64,000 nt of DNA from contig JADJOX010000001.1 in assembly GCA_016713565.1 (NCBI GenBank), positions 474,262 through 538,261 of the forward strand. The letters are read 5' to 3'. Positions 53,602 through 61,801 of this stretch are shown one piece after another (position 1 is the first letter of the stretch; the number at the start of each line of letters is the position of its first letter). The notes under the pieces were generated by a model. That model did not search any database and was not told the DNA's origin. It worked only from the letters and a program-made list of their open reading frames with translations. This stretch comes from Ignavibacteriota bacterium (lineage in GTDB: Bacteria > Bacteroidota > Ignavibacteria > Ignavibacteriales > Melioribacteraceae). The translations under genes were made by a program, and so were the position numbers.

Positions 53602-54651
53602 ATGAAAAAAATTAAATTATTATTATTTATATCGCTAATTGGGATTATGCTAGCTTCGTGTGAAAGTGATATAAATGAAGTTGTAATGAGTTCTGATCCC
53701 ACAGAACCGACATTATCTGATCTTTCTGTTGCAGGTGAATTTAACCTAAGTAACGCAAACGGTCTGGTTACTTTTTCATGGACCGCCGCGGACTTTGGAT
53801 TCGCATCATCTACAACTTATGTTGTTGAAGTTTCACCAACAAGTGATTTTTCAACAAATGTTGCAACCGTTGTTACGACTCAAACTTTGCAGGGAACCGC
53901 AAAAGTAAATGATATAAACAATTTGTTGCTAACTTGGAATAAAGCGATTGGTACAGCCGCAACTGTATATTATAGAGTTTCGGCATCCGTTACCGCAGAA
54001 AATATTGTTTATTCCCAAACAAAATCAAATAATTTTGTACCCTTTGAAACTATTGTTGATTATCCAATGATTTACGTTCCGGGCGCATATCAAGGCTGGT
54101 CACCCGGCGCTGATAACGGCAGATTGTTTTCATACGGTTTCAACTCAGAATATTCGGGCATAGTTAGAATTTCTGACGGAGTAAATGAAAATATAGAATT
54201 CAAAATAACCAGTGACCCTGATTGGAATCATACCAACTGGGGCGGAACATTGACACAAAGCGGCAGTGATTATTCAGGAACACTTGACGCAAGCGGCGGT
54301 AATTTAATGGTTGCTGCAGGAACATATGAAATTAACGTAAACGTAAACACTCTTGCAATAACACTAACCAAGACTGATGATTGGGGAATAATCGGTTCTG
54401 CGGTTCCTCCGTTTGATTGGTCGGCAGACGTTGATTTGTTCTATAATGGTCAACGCAAAATGTGGGAAATTACGGGTGACTTCAACGCCGGAGAATTTAA
54501 ATTCAGAGCTAATAATGATTGGGCAGTAAATTATGGCGGCGCTGATGGAACACTTTCTGCAGGCGGTTCAAATATTGTTTTGGCAGAAGCAGGTAATTAC
54601 ACAATTAGATTCGATCCTGTTGCTTTAACATATACGGTTAAAAAGAATTAA
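53602..54651 (+). CDS. SusE-like surface glycan-binding lipoprotein
   Basis: The 349-residue protein has a lipoprotein signal (MLASC, cysteine 20), a SusE N-terminal fibronectin-like domain (about 35-145, FSWTAADFGFASSTTYVVEVS) and two starch-binding-like repeats of SusE/SusF type (about 150-255, YVPGAYQGWSPGADNGRLFS; and about 256-349, GSAVPPFDWSADVDLFYNGQRKMW). It is third in the susC-susD operon, 32 bases after susD. It should hold glucan at the surface. The aromatic residues in QGWSP and WNHTNW are candidate sugar contacts. The operon ends at a terminator 20 bases downstream. Confidence 0.88.
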   Translation: MKKIKLLLFISLIGIMLASCESDINEVVMSSDPTEPTLSDLSVAGEFNLSNANGLVTFSWTAADFGFASSTTYVVEVSPTSDFSTNVATVVTTQTLQGTAKVNDINNLLLTWNKAIGTAATVYYRVSASVTAENIVYSQTKSNNFVPFETIVDYPMIYVPGAYQGWSPGADNGRLFSYGFNSEYSGIVRISDGVNENIEFKITSDPDWNHTNWGGTLTQSGSDYSGTLDASGGNLMVAAGTYEINVNVNTLAITLTKTDDWGIIGSAVPPFDWSADVDLFYNGQRKMWEITGDFNAGEFKFRANNDWAVNYGGADGTLSAGGSNIVLAEAGNYTIRFDPVALTYTVKKN

Positions 54652-54670
54652 AATTTATTTAATTGTATGT

Positions 54671-54703
54671 AAAAAAAAGACTGCCGAAATCGGCAGTCTT
54701 TTT
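54671..54703. terminator. Bidirectional rho-independent terminator
   Basis: Perfect nine-base stem GACTGCCGA (54679-54687) with TCGGCAGTC (54690-54698), two-base loop AA, flanked by A8 before and T5 after. It ends the susC-susD-susE operon on the plus strand and can also stop minus-strand transcription from the amylase gene. Confidence 0.9.
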
Positions 54704-54786
54704 AATTTTAAAGAGGTATTATTTTTAATAAAACACTAAATTTGTTGCACAGAATTTTCAATTTTATAAACTAAGCTAACAATAAT

Positions 54787-54945
54787 ATGAGCAAACTTTC
54801 TACCGTACTTGAGCTTTGGGAATTTCTAAAAGTAAGAAAGAAATGGTGGCTGCTGCCAATAGTTTTCTTTTTAGTACTTTTAGGAACCTTAATTGTTTTA
54901 ACTCAAGGTTCAGCGCTTGCGCCTTTTATATACGCAATATTTTAA
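54787..54945 (+). CDS. DUF5989 small membrane protein
   Basis: The 52-residue protein matches the DUF5989 family: a short amphipathic start (LELWEFLKVRKKWWLLP), one membrane helix (IVFFLVLLGTLIVLT) and the conserved end QGSALAPFIYAIF. Family members often sit near SxtJ-type membrane proteins and carbamoyltransferases; here it stands alone between the Sus terminator and the convergent amylase gene, ending four bases before the amylase stop. It was found by reading the frame directly because it is very short. The function is unknown. Confidence 0.8.
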   Translation: MSKLSTVLELWEFLKVRKKWWLLPIVFFLVLLGTLIVLTQGSALAPFIYAIF

Positions 54946-54948
54946 TAT

Positions 54949-56775
54949 TTACTTTAGTATTTTTATTTCAAACGGCTTCATTTCAATTTTAAAATTTGAA
55001 TTCGTACCGGTAAATTTCTCTTGTTTGAGTAAATTTGCAAGTTCGTTTGAAGCGTTTGAAAAGCTTATTGTTTTATTAATGTTTGCGCTGTTAACAAGAA
55101 CTAATGCTCTATTACTTTCAAAGTCTCTTGTAAAACCTAGAACATCATTATCATTTAAGTTAATAAATTCCAGACTGCCAAGACAAAGTTCAGAATTTCC
55201 TTCTCTTATTGAAATTAGCTTTTTATACCAATTAAAAAGTAATGAATCGAATTTTACTTCATCAGTTGGTCTAGCTTTACCAAATGGATGGGCGGTTTCA
55301 TTTTCATAATTAAACTCATTCCAAACCATTGGTTTTCTGCAATCGGGATCATCACCGCCCCACATTCCTGCTTCGTCTCCATAATAAACAAGCGGCGCGC
55401 CCGGCATTGTCATTTGAATTCCAACCATTAATTTTTGTTTTAATCTTTCCAATTCATTTGGCTTTCTCACGTCAAAAGTTTCTCTTTGAGCCGGATTTGC
55501 GTTATGATCAAACCAATAATCGGGATTAACTATTGTTGAAGCTAATCTTTCAACATCATGACTGCCGAGCATATTCATAAGAACATATAAGTTTTCTTTA
55601 TAATAATCATTTCGGAGTATATTGATTGAATCAATAAACGCGGTAGAAGTTATTTTATATTTTTGGTCGCTAACGAAATTCTTTACAGCGACGCCAAATC
55701 TATAATTCATAACCGCGTCAAATTCATCTCCTTGAAGCCACGGAGCGGCGTTCATCATTTTATTTACTTTCCAGTTTTCCCACCAAATTTCACCGGTGAT
55801 ATATGCTTCGGGATTGAGTTCCTTTACCCAGTTTCTAAAAGTTTTCCAAAACGGATGCTGCACCATTTCAGCAACATCAAGACGCCATCCGTCAATACCG
55901 TCGCTTGGATTGCCGTCACCATTGGGATCCATCCACCTTTTCAGAACATCGTGAACATGGTTAGCGGCAGGAGGCACCAAACCGCTGCTGTCTTCTTTTA
56001 TTTCGGGTAAATCTTTAACGCCAAGCCAGCCTTCATAATCAAATTCATTTTCGGGCGTATTTGGATCATCAAAAGATTTTATTGTAAACCAATCTAAATA
56101 TTTAGAATTTTTTTGATTTTTAATAATATCTTGAAAAGCCCAAAATGTATTTCCTACGTGATTAAAAACTCCGTCAATAATAATTCTTATATTACGTTTA
56201 TGAGCTTCATTTATAAGCTTTAAGAATAAACTATCCGCCGTTGTCCATTGCCACGTTTTAGAATCGGAAGGATCTTCCGAAGCCCAAATTTTTCTATCTT
56301 TGTCAGGATCAGGTCCAAAATTATTATCAATATGATGATACATTGCGGCATCATATTTATGAAGAGAAGGTGACTCAAAAACCGGATTAAGATAAATTGA
56401 ATTAATTCCCAAACTTTTTAAGTAATCTAACTTATCCAATACGCCTTGCAGATCGCCGCCGTATCTTCTCACACCGGCGTTCCAATAAAATCCTTTTCCG
56501 TTATTTTCCCAAGGCTGAAGTTTGTACCAGTCGGATGTCCAAGGATGAACCTGCCAATTATTAGGAGTTTCATACGGCCAAGCGCCCGCCATATCAATCG
56601 GTTTCGGGTCATTGTTTTTATCTCCGTTATAAAATCTTTCAGGAAATATTTGATACCATACGGCTGATTTTGCCCACTGCGGAACTCTTTCAACTTTTTT
56701 TTCAACGTTTGGAGATTTGCATGAAATTGAAGTCAGTATTAGAGAAAACACGATTAGAAGTGAAAATTTTTTCAT
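54949..56775 (-). CDS. GH13 alpha-amylase family lipoprotein (neopullulanase-like)
   Basis: About 608 residues from ATG 56775, which starts a lipoprotein signal (LILTSISCKS, cysteine 19); an upstream in-frame ATG at 56841 would bury it. The four GH13 regions are present: DGVFNHVG, GWRLDVAEMV with nucleophile D300, ITGEIWWE with acid/base E329, and LGSHDVERL with D407. The catalytic (beta/alpha)8 barrel (about 40-520) is followed by a beta-sandwich domain C. It should hydrolyse alpha-1,4-glucan such as starch, glycogen or pullulan, in the manner of SusA, either at the outer membrane or in the periplasm. It converges on the susC-susD-susE operon, which it complements. Confidence 0.93.
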   Translation of the reverse strand: MKKFSLLIVFSLILTSISCKSPNVEKKVERVPQWAKSAVWYQIFPERFYNGDKNNDPKPIDMAGAWPYETPNNWQVHPWTSDWYKLQPWENNGKGFYWNAGVRRYGGDLQGVLDKLDYLKSLGINSIYLNPVFESPSLHKYDAAMYHHIDNNFGPDPDKDRKIWASEDPSDSKTWQWTTADSLFLKLINEAHKRNIRIIIDGVFNHVGNTFWAFQDIIKNQKNSKYLDWFTIKSFDDPNTPENEFDYEGWLGVKDLPEIKEDSSGLVPPAANHVHDVLKRWMDPNGDGNPSDGIDGWRLDVAEMVQHPFWKTFRNWVKELNPEAYITGEIWWENWKVNKMMNAAPWLQGDEFDAVMNYRFGVAVKNFVSDQKYKITSTAFIDSINILRNDYYKENLYVLMNMLGSHDVERLASTIVNPDYWFDHNANPAQRETFDVRKPNELERLKQKLMVGIQMTMPGAPLVYYGDEAGMWGGDDPDCRKPMVWNEFNYENETAHPFGKARPTDEVKFDSLLFNWYKKLISIREGNSELCLGSLEFINLNDNDVLGFTRDFESNRALVLVNSANINKTISFSNASNELANLLKQEKFTGTNSNFKIEMKPFEIKILK

Positions 56776-56923
56776 TTGAACACCCCATCGAAAAATATTA
56801 TAGATAATAAAATTAGTAAAATAGTTTGCTATTTTTTTCAATTTTTCTTGGTCTTGTAAAAAAAAATATTTACTTTTTGACTCTTTACTTAAGAAAATAC
56901 GTGTATTTTCGAATATACATTTT

Positions 56924-57010
56924 GGAGAGTTGGCAGAGTGGTTGAATGCGGCGGTCTTGAAAACCGTTAAGGATTTACGTCCTTCTGGGGTTCGAATCCC
57001 TAACTCTCCG
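56924..57010 (+). tRNA. tRNA-Ser (TGA)
   Basis: The 87-base class II tRNA has acceptor GGAGAGT with ACTCTCC, anticodon loop CTTGAAA (anticodon TGA), a long variable arm (AAGGATTTACGTCCTT), GGTTCGAATCC T arm and discriminator G. CCA is not encoded. It borders the presumed cassette cluster. Confidence 0.95.
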
Positions 57011-57292
57011 CAACTTATCTATAAAAGCAGTAACTTACAGACTTTCCGCGCAAATTCATTAAGCTAATAAGCAAAAAACCCTATAATTATTGCCGGTAAA
57101 AAAGCAAATGAAAAAGGTTTATTTATATAGCCGAATAGTTGAAAGACTTTTACGGGTAATAAAAGCGTTGTTGAATATGATGTAAATGATAGGGAAGTGA
57201 AGATTGTAAAAATAAATAATACGCAACAAATGGATTTTAGTCACAGTAAAATATATTTAACTATCACGTTGAATTGCAGGTTACATGACAAT

Positions 57293-57523
57293 TTATGAAT
57301 AATGCGATGTGTAATTATCTAATAAATTTCTAATTACTTTTTGGTATTGACTACCGTGTTTTTTAGCTAAGTCCTTAAAAAAATCAATACTTGATTTGCT
57401 TAAATTTAGTGTTACTTTAATTGTATCTTCCTTAAAAACTAATTCATCCGGACTTGGTAAAAAGTCATTTATAACTTCTACTTTACCAATTTTTTCATCA
57501 CTATATTTTATTTTCTTTTTCAT
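57293..57523 (-). CDS. brnA: BrnA-type antitoxin
   Basis: The 76-residue protein from ATG 57523 (a TTG at 57559 is less likely) reads MKKKIKYSDEKIGKVEVINDFLPSPDELVFKEDT, given here by its blocks KKKIKYSDE and DFLPSPDELVFKED, then IKVTLNLSKSSIDFFKDLAKKHGSQYQKVIRNLLDNY, the CopG/ribbon-helix-helix part typical of BrnA. It should bind and neutralise BrnT and repress the shared promoter. It overlaps the brnT end by 23 bases, the usual toxin-first order of BrnTA. Toxin-antitoxin pairs are common cargo of integron cassettes. Confidence 0.88.
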   Translation of the reverse strand: MKKKIKYSDEKIGKVEVINDFLPSPDELVFKEDTIKVTLNLSKSSIDFFKDLAKKHGSQYQKVIRNLLDNYTSHYS

Positions 57524-57788
57524 AAATCTGTTTTCCTTTTCTCCAGTAACCGGCTCCAATTATTCTAATTTTATTATCTCTATATGTAAACCTAACTGTT
57601 ACAACATTTACATCTATTTTTCCAAAACAGTAAAATCTGGTTTCTTTCTTACTATGTTCAATATCTTTTGCGATTATTCTATTAAAATCAGAAAAAGCAA
57701 ATTGAGCTTCTTCAAATGAAATATTATGTTTTTGTTGATTTATCTTATTTTTATTTTCATCCCACTCAAAAGATGGTTTCTTTACCAA
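57501..57788 (-). CDS. brnT: BrnT-type ribonuclease toxin
   Basis: The 95-residue protein has the BrnT pattern FEWDENKNKINQQKHNISFEEAQFAF, then ETRFYCFGKIDVNVVTVRFTYRDNKIRIIGA, conserved in RelE-fold toxins. The usual RIISAR ending is RIIGAG here, replacing two residues near the active site, so activity is uncertain. The start is TTG 57788, since no ATG precedes FEWDE in frame; GGAATT lies just upstream. The stop overlaps brnA. Confidence 0.88.
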   Translation of the reverse strand: MVKKPSFEWDENKNKINQQKHNISFEEAQFAFSDFNRIIAKDIEHSKKETRFYCFGKIDVNVVTVRFTYRDNKIRIIGAGYWRKGKQIYEKENKI

Positions 57789-57951
57789 GATAATTCCAAA
57801 TTTTCATTTTAATATACATATTTTTATATGGTTATTCAACCATATTTATTTTGCCAATTAACAGCCGAGCAAATTACCGATTTTATCATAATTCATTTAA
57901 GTTTGTTGCCCGAATTACTCTCTTGGAGAATTGTTATTCCAGCAATATTAT

Positions 57952-58464
57952 TTATTGAATAGAAATCCCTAATTTCTTAAATGTTCTTTCTATTATTGGA
58001 TCATCTAACATTTCTCTTCCGTTATCAGAACCGGGCATTAATTCAAAGCCTAACTTATTATAACGATACATTACAATACTTTTAGGATATATGTTTGTAA
58101 ATGCCGGCCAATATTCTCCTAAACAATATTTTTCTTCGTTAATTTTAATAACGAATGGTAATACTACCTCTGACCATTTCTGATCCGTATTTTCTTTAAG
58201 ATTTAAATGATAATGTGTTGCTTTGGATTCTGAATAATATTTTTTTTCAATGAAATTAATATTGTCAGAAGTAATGAAGGGAATTATATCAAGTTCTAAA
58301 TTTTGAATTGATTTTCTGTAAGCTTGTTCATACGTAAGAGCTTTGTCTTTTAGATAAAATATTTCGAAAGAATTATATTCATTATTTTCACAATTTGAAA
58401 AACTTATTGAAAGCAAAATGACAGAAACATAAAATAATAATTGGGATATATTTATAGATTTCAT
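57952..58464 (-). CDS. Hypothetical lipoprotein (cassette gene)
   Basis: The 170-residue protein has a type II signal ending ISFSNC (cysteine 26) and a soluble domain with no recognised family; blocks include YKSIQNLEL-type helices early and GEYWPAFTNIYPKSIVMYRYNKLGFELMPG late. ATG 58464 is 27 bases from the attC-like site at 58491-58558, the spacing expected for a gene that begins a cassette. It is on the same strand as all its neighbours from 57293 to 60531. Export to a membrane is likely; the role is unknown. Confidence 0.65.
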   Translation of the reverse strand: MKSINISQLLFYVSVILLSISFSNCENNEYNSFEIFYLKDKALTYEQAYRKSIQNLELDIIPFITSDNINFIEKKYYSESKATHYHLNLKENTDQKWSEVVLPFVIKINEEKYCLGEYWPAFTNIYPKSIVMYRYNKLGFELMPGSDNGREMLDDPIIERTFKKLGISIQ

Positions 58465-58490
58465 AAATCACCTTTATTATTTAGTTAAAA

Positions 58491-58558
58491 GTATAAAGTG
58501 GCAAATTACCCGCCGCACTTATTGATCTATTAAATTACAGTTGATTTGTTAGTTATGC
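58491..58558 (-). other. attC-like integron recombination site
   Basis: On the plus strand it reads GTATAAA, then GTGG, CAAATTA, a 33-base middle, CAGTTGATTTG, TTA and GTTATGC. The outer heptamers pair imperfectly and CAAAT pairs with ATTTG, giving the imperfect stem of an attC. Its central 26 bases (ATTGATCTATTAAATTA and flanks) nearly match the site at 59445-59517. It starts five bases after the stop of the upstream gene (58563). The R box GTATAAA has lost the last C, so it may be weak. Confidence 0.6.
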
Positions 58559-58562
58559 GAAT

Positions 58563-59432
58563 TTATTGAAAATATTTAAGAGCTTCCATCAATCTTGAAT
58601 ACTTACTATTTAATTCTTTCGCTTCTGCATCAAATAAATTTCCATACTCTTTTCTTAGTTTATCAATTGAATTAAATGCATACGACGCTTGAATAGAAAT
58701 ATTTAACAATGATAATGATCTTGGATCTTCAAAGAACTTTTTACATATTAATCTTAGTGGAGTAACTAATTCGCGAAATGTAACATAAATATTTGATGAA
58801 TTCTCTAACTTTGACCATTTTACTAGAACTCGATCAATATCAACAAGAAACGGGTCATTTAGAATATCATATTGTTTATTTATTGCACGAAAATTATCAT
58901 ATGCTCTTAGAATTTTATCTAAATTTTCCGTCCATTGATTTTCATATTTTTTAAAATCTTCATAAAGTCTTGAAAAATTTAAGGATGTATTAACTTTTTG
59001 TTTTTCTATGTAATTTATCGAATTTGAAATATCATTAAATTTCGTAGTTTTTTCCTCAACTGTATTCTTTTTTGATAAATAAAGAGATTTATAAAGATCT
59101 TCATTTGAGATGCTTTTTAAATTTTTAACATCTAAATCAATTGTATCTTTGAACATAAAATTGATTTGTTCTTCTGATAAGAAATTATTTTTTTAACCTT
59201 TAAAAACATCAATCTGAATTTTCACTGGTTTTTCTAAAAACGAACAAAGTGAAAAGAAATAATCTTTAATATCTTTAAGCCTTTTTTTCTCTTTTCTAGC
59301 TTCAAAAATTTTATTAATCCAAAATCCAAGTAGAAAAATAAATATTGTAATTAAAGTAGTAAAAATAGTATCATAACTAATTCCCCATAAGGAATTACTA
59401 ACCGGACCATTATTTATTATGAATGTATCCAT
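58563..59432 (-). pseudogene. Membrane-anchored coiled-coil protein split by an in-frame stop
   Basis: Two pieces lie in one frame: 59193-59432 (79 codons) and 58563-59192. The first starts MDTFIINNG, has one membrane helix (TTLITIFIFLLGFWINKI) and ends DVFKG at TAA 59193-59195; the frame is open again at once (KNNFLSEEQINFMFKD...), and the second part is charged, helical and probably coiled coil. One base change in TAA would join them into a 289-residue single-span protein. Reinitiation at ATG 59156 could also make two proteins. The family is not recognised. It is flanked by both attC-like sites, as a cassette should be. Confidence 0.6.
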
Positions 59433-59444
59433 ATTATATTTAAC

Positions 59445-59517
59445 GCATAACGGCGGGGCAAATGACTTGCCGTCCCTTATTGATCTATTAAATTACAAGT
59501 TGATTTGTTAGTTATAC
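59445..59517 (-). other. attC-like integron recombination site
   Basis: On the plus strand: GCATAAC, GGCGGGG, CAAATGACTTG, a 26-base centre, CAAGTTGATTTG, TTA, GTTATAC. The outer heptamers pair with one wobble. CAAATGACTTG pairs with CAAGTTGATTTG except for one extra base, exactly the imperfect stem with an unpaired base that integrases read in attC. Total length is 73. It lies seven bases from the stop of the upstream gene (59524) and 13 from the start of the downstream gene (59432). This is the better of the two sites. Confidence 0.7.
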
Positions 59518-59523
59518 AATTTT

Positions 59524-60531
59524 TTAATTAAATAAAACTGTAAAAAAAGATTTTAATGCATTTGTTGCACTCATTATTTTATTTACATCTTCAGGTCGCA
59601 TACAGACAATTTTATCCAATAATTTTGACCGTTTTGAATTTAATCTTTCACGTAAAATATTTTCTTGTTCCTCATCAATAATGATTAATGCTTTTTGTGC
59701 AAAGTCTGAAACTGTTTCTAATCTATCAATTGTATCAGATAAATTTCCTCCAATCTGAACTTCAATCGGATAATAAATTTTACCACCCATTGGAATTTTC
59801 TTAATCCAGAGTCCGTCAAGTTCTTTATTTGATGATTTTAACTTTCTATCTTCTGGAAGCATTTCATTAATGCGTGGCCTTTTAATTGAAATAAATTCAA
59901 AAAAATCTCCAATGTATTGAAGTTTATCTTCTAAATCTGAATGTGATATTTTTTCAATTTTTTCTTCTTTTGCTTTTTCAGTTTTCTCAAATTTTGTTAA
60001 AGCAATTTCTTTTAATTCTAACTTCTTTTCATTTCCAAATTCAGTCAGATAATATTTATTTGATGTTGTTTCAATAATTCCTAAGCTTAATAACCAATTT
60101 AATCTCCAACCAACTTGTGCATCAGTTTGCCAACCAATTTTTAAAACAATTTCTAAATCAATATGAATTGTTCTTTTGTCAATTGGTTGTTTCTGCGCAA
60201 TAATTTCTACTATTTCTTTAATTCCAATTATTTTGTCAATTAAAATATCAAAAACTAATCCAGCATCTTTGGTCGATAATACTTTATTGCCAAAGTCAGT
60301 TATTATGTATTTAGAATTTTCAATTTTAAACAAAGATAATCTTCTTATAACATCTAAATAACCTTTACTAGTTTTCTCTTCACTAGACAGAGAATATTCA
60401 AGAATTAACCAATTTTTGATTTGCTCAAATTCTGGGGAATTAATTTTTATGTAATCAAGAATTTTAATAAGGGTTTGAAGATAATTTCTAATTCCACCAG
60501 GCAAAGGCCAAAAACTTTTTATAGGTGCCAA
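59524..60531 (-). CDS. Winged-helix protein with restriction-endonuclease-like C-terminus (cassette gene)
   Basis: The 335-residue protein starts at TTG 60531, supported by GAGGAAAA six bases before and no in-frame ATG upstream. The N-terminal two-thirds hold two winged-helix-like repeats (FWPLPGGIRNYLQTL ... YIITDFGNKVL; and WQTDAQVGWRLNWLLSLGIIETTSNKYYLTEFGN). The C-terminal part (210-335) resembles a PD-(D/E)XK nuclease fold with GDFFEF, ELDGLWI and YPIEVQIGGNLSDTIDRL; D and E-x-Q would be the acidic and catalytic positions, with Q in place of K. This suggests a DNA-binding, possibly restriction-type defence protein, which is inference. GTATAAC at 60552-60558 repeats the attC core heptamer 21 bases before the start. 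Confidence 0.6.
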   Translation of the reverse strand: MAPIKSFWPLPGGIRNYLQTLIKILDYIKINSPEFEQIKNWLILEYSLSSEEKTSKGYLDVIRRLSLFKIENSKYIITDFGNKVLSTKDAGLVFDILIDKIIGIKEIVEIIAQKQPIDKRTIHIDLEIVLKIGWQTDAQVGWRLNWLLSLGIIETTSNKYYLTEFGNEKKLELKEIALTKFEKTEKAKEEKIEKISHSDLEDKLQYIGDFFEFISIKRPRINEMLPEDRKLKSSNKELDGLWIKKIPMGGKIYYPIEVQIGGNLSDTIDRLETVSDFAQKALIIIDEEQENILRERLNSKRSKLLDKIVCMRPEDVNKIMSATNALKSFFTVLFN

Positions 60532-61039
60532 ATTTTCCTCTTTTCTAAATTGTATAACTATAATTTAAACTGTAGTGGAATATTTATTTTCAGAAATAAT
60601 ACTTAACTCTGTTTACAGCTCCGCCAGTTTACTTACATAAATTATAATTCTTTATATAACTAAACAATTTTTTATTTAAATATATAAGAATTTTAACTTA
60701 TTGTAAATAATTACAAATACTTACTGTAAGTATAAGTACTTACAAATTGGGAATACCTTCAGAAATCCTAATATTTAAATTGACCAAAGAAGTAAAACCG
60801 GGAGCTGCCTGCTAGTAATTAACAAAGGAAAATATCATTTTAGAATAACTTAAAATAGGTTAATTTATCGGCGTTGAACTTTAATTAAATTTTCTAATTA
60901 TATTTTGTGTCGCAACCGGTATCATACATTGACGTATTTATACCGCAATTATAAAAATTTTTTTGACGATATTATTTTAGTGAAAATCAATTTTCAATTA
61001 CTTAAAAAGAAATAAAATTAATTTGGAGGTAGAATAAAT
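60532..61039. other. Divergent intergenic region
   Basis: About 508 bases between two divergently transcribed genes, holding GTATAAC at 60552 (a possible cassette boundary) and the palindrome cluster at 60701-60744. No gene was seen. A GGAGG ribosome site for the next gene lies at 61023-61027. Confidence 0.5.
60701..60744. promoter_or_regulatory. Cluster of overlapping palindromes, candidate operator
   Basis: Four dyads lie in 44 bases: TTGTAA-N4-TTACAA (60701-60716), TACTTAC-T-GTAAGTA (60718-60732), TGTAAGTA-N4-TACTTACA (60725-60744) and TAAGTACTTA (60733-60742). The eight-base arms with a four-base spacer suit a dimeric repressor such as a TetR-type protein. No such regulator is in the window, so the regulator and the controlled gene are unknown. 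Confidence 0.5.
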
Positions 61040-61465
61040 ATGTTACAAATCAATCCGCACATTAATTTCAACGGAAACGCCGAAGAAGCTTTCAATTTTT
61101 ACAAATCTGTTTTTGGCGGTGAGTTTACAAAGATCATTCGTTTCAAGGATATCCCCGAACTTGGAAACGCGGTAACAGAAAATGAAGCGAATAAGCTAAT
61201 GCATATTGCTTTGCCAATAGGTCAAAACACATTAATTGCTAATGATGTGCCGGAATTTATGGGCAAAGTGAATGAAAATGAAAATAGATCAAAAATTTCA
61301 GTAAGCACAGAAAGTCGTGAAGAAGCGGACAAAATATTTAATGGACTTTCAGCCGGCGGAATTGTTGAAGTGCCTATGAGTGAAGCGCCATGGAGTTCAT
61401 ATTTCGGAATGTTCAGAGACAAATTCGGTATTGAGTGGATAGTGGAATTTAATCCGAATAAATAA
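61040..61465 (+). CDS. VOC-superfamily protein, PhnB/YjdN-like
   Basis: The 141-residue protein belongs to the PhnB/YjdN branch of the glyoxalase-like VOC fold: INPHINFNGNAEEAFNFYKSVFGGEFTKIIRF near the start, MHIALPIGQNTLIANDVP in the middle, and WSSYFGMFRDKFGIEWIVEF at the end. Members bind small molecules or metal and are often annotated as demethylubiquinone methyltransferase-like in error. GGAGGTAGAATAA supports the ATG at 61040. It is followed by a palindromic repeat, and its last 16 codons reappear at 61802. Confidence 0.85.
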   Translation: MLQINPHINFNGNAEEAFNFYKSVFGGEFTKIIRFKDIPELGNAVTENEANKLMHIALPIGQNTLIANDVPEFMGKVNENENRSKISVSTESREEADKIFNGLSAGGIVEVPMSEAPWSSYFGMFRDKFGIEWIVEFNPNK

Positions 61466-61485
61466 TAAGCGATTGCGTATTTAAT

Positions 61486-61535
61486 AAACCTCCGAGGTTG
61501 CAGCTTGAAAAGTGTTTACAAACCTCGGAGGTTTT
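61486..61535. repeat. Palindromic repeat, copy 1
   Basis: Arms AAACCTCCGAGGTT and AACCTCGGAGGTTTTT enclose GCAGCTTGAAAAGTGTTTACA. It sits 20 bases after the stop of the PhnB-like gene and ends in T5, so it could also act as a terminator. It is one of four copies within 1.5 kb. Confidence 0.85.
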
Positions 61536-61603
61536 TATTACCTTCAAAATTAATTATTTACGGGTAAACCCCCGGGGGGGATGTGAGTTTTACTGTGTGT
61601 TGA

Positions 61604-61702
61604 GGGGGGGGGGGGGGGGCGGGGGGGGACCGGGGGGGGGGGGGGGGGGGGGTAAACAAGAAGGGAAGGGGGGTGGGGGCCGCCGCCGCGGGGGGGGGGG
61701 GG
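61604..61702. other. Poly-G block, probable sequencing or assembly artefact
   Basis: About 100 bases are nearly all G (runs up to about 22) broken by short GGTAAACAAGAAGGG and CCGCCGCCGCG segments. Nothing else in this AT-rich window is like it. Poly-G is a known artefact of two-colour short-read chemistry. Real G-quadruplex DNA is possible but unlikely. Confidence 0.7.
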
Positions 61703-61801
61703 TCGGAGGTTTTTATTTACCTTCAAAATCATAAAATTATTTATCGGAAATTATCTTATAACATCCCGAAGTCAATTTGAATTTTACTTTATTATTATTT
61801 G

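Noticed and set aside
57011..57292. Short frame reading VEYDVNDREVKIVKINN after tRNA-Ser
   Set aside because: No start, no ribosome site and no recognisable family; possibly decayed DNA.
57856..57939. Third attC site between brnT and the lipoprotein gene (AATTAAC ... GTTATTC)
   Set aside because: Position fits (12 bases after the stop), but the outer boxes pair at only five of seven bases and no convincing inner arms exist, so it is left unannotated.
61498..61734. 78-codon ORF across the G-rich block
   Set aside because: The translation is almost all glycine and arginine from poly-G, with no ribosome site; it is an effect of the low-complexity block.
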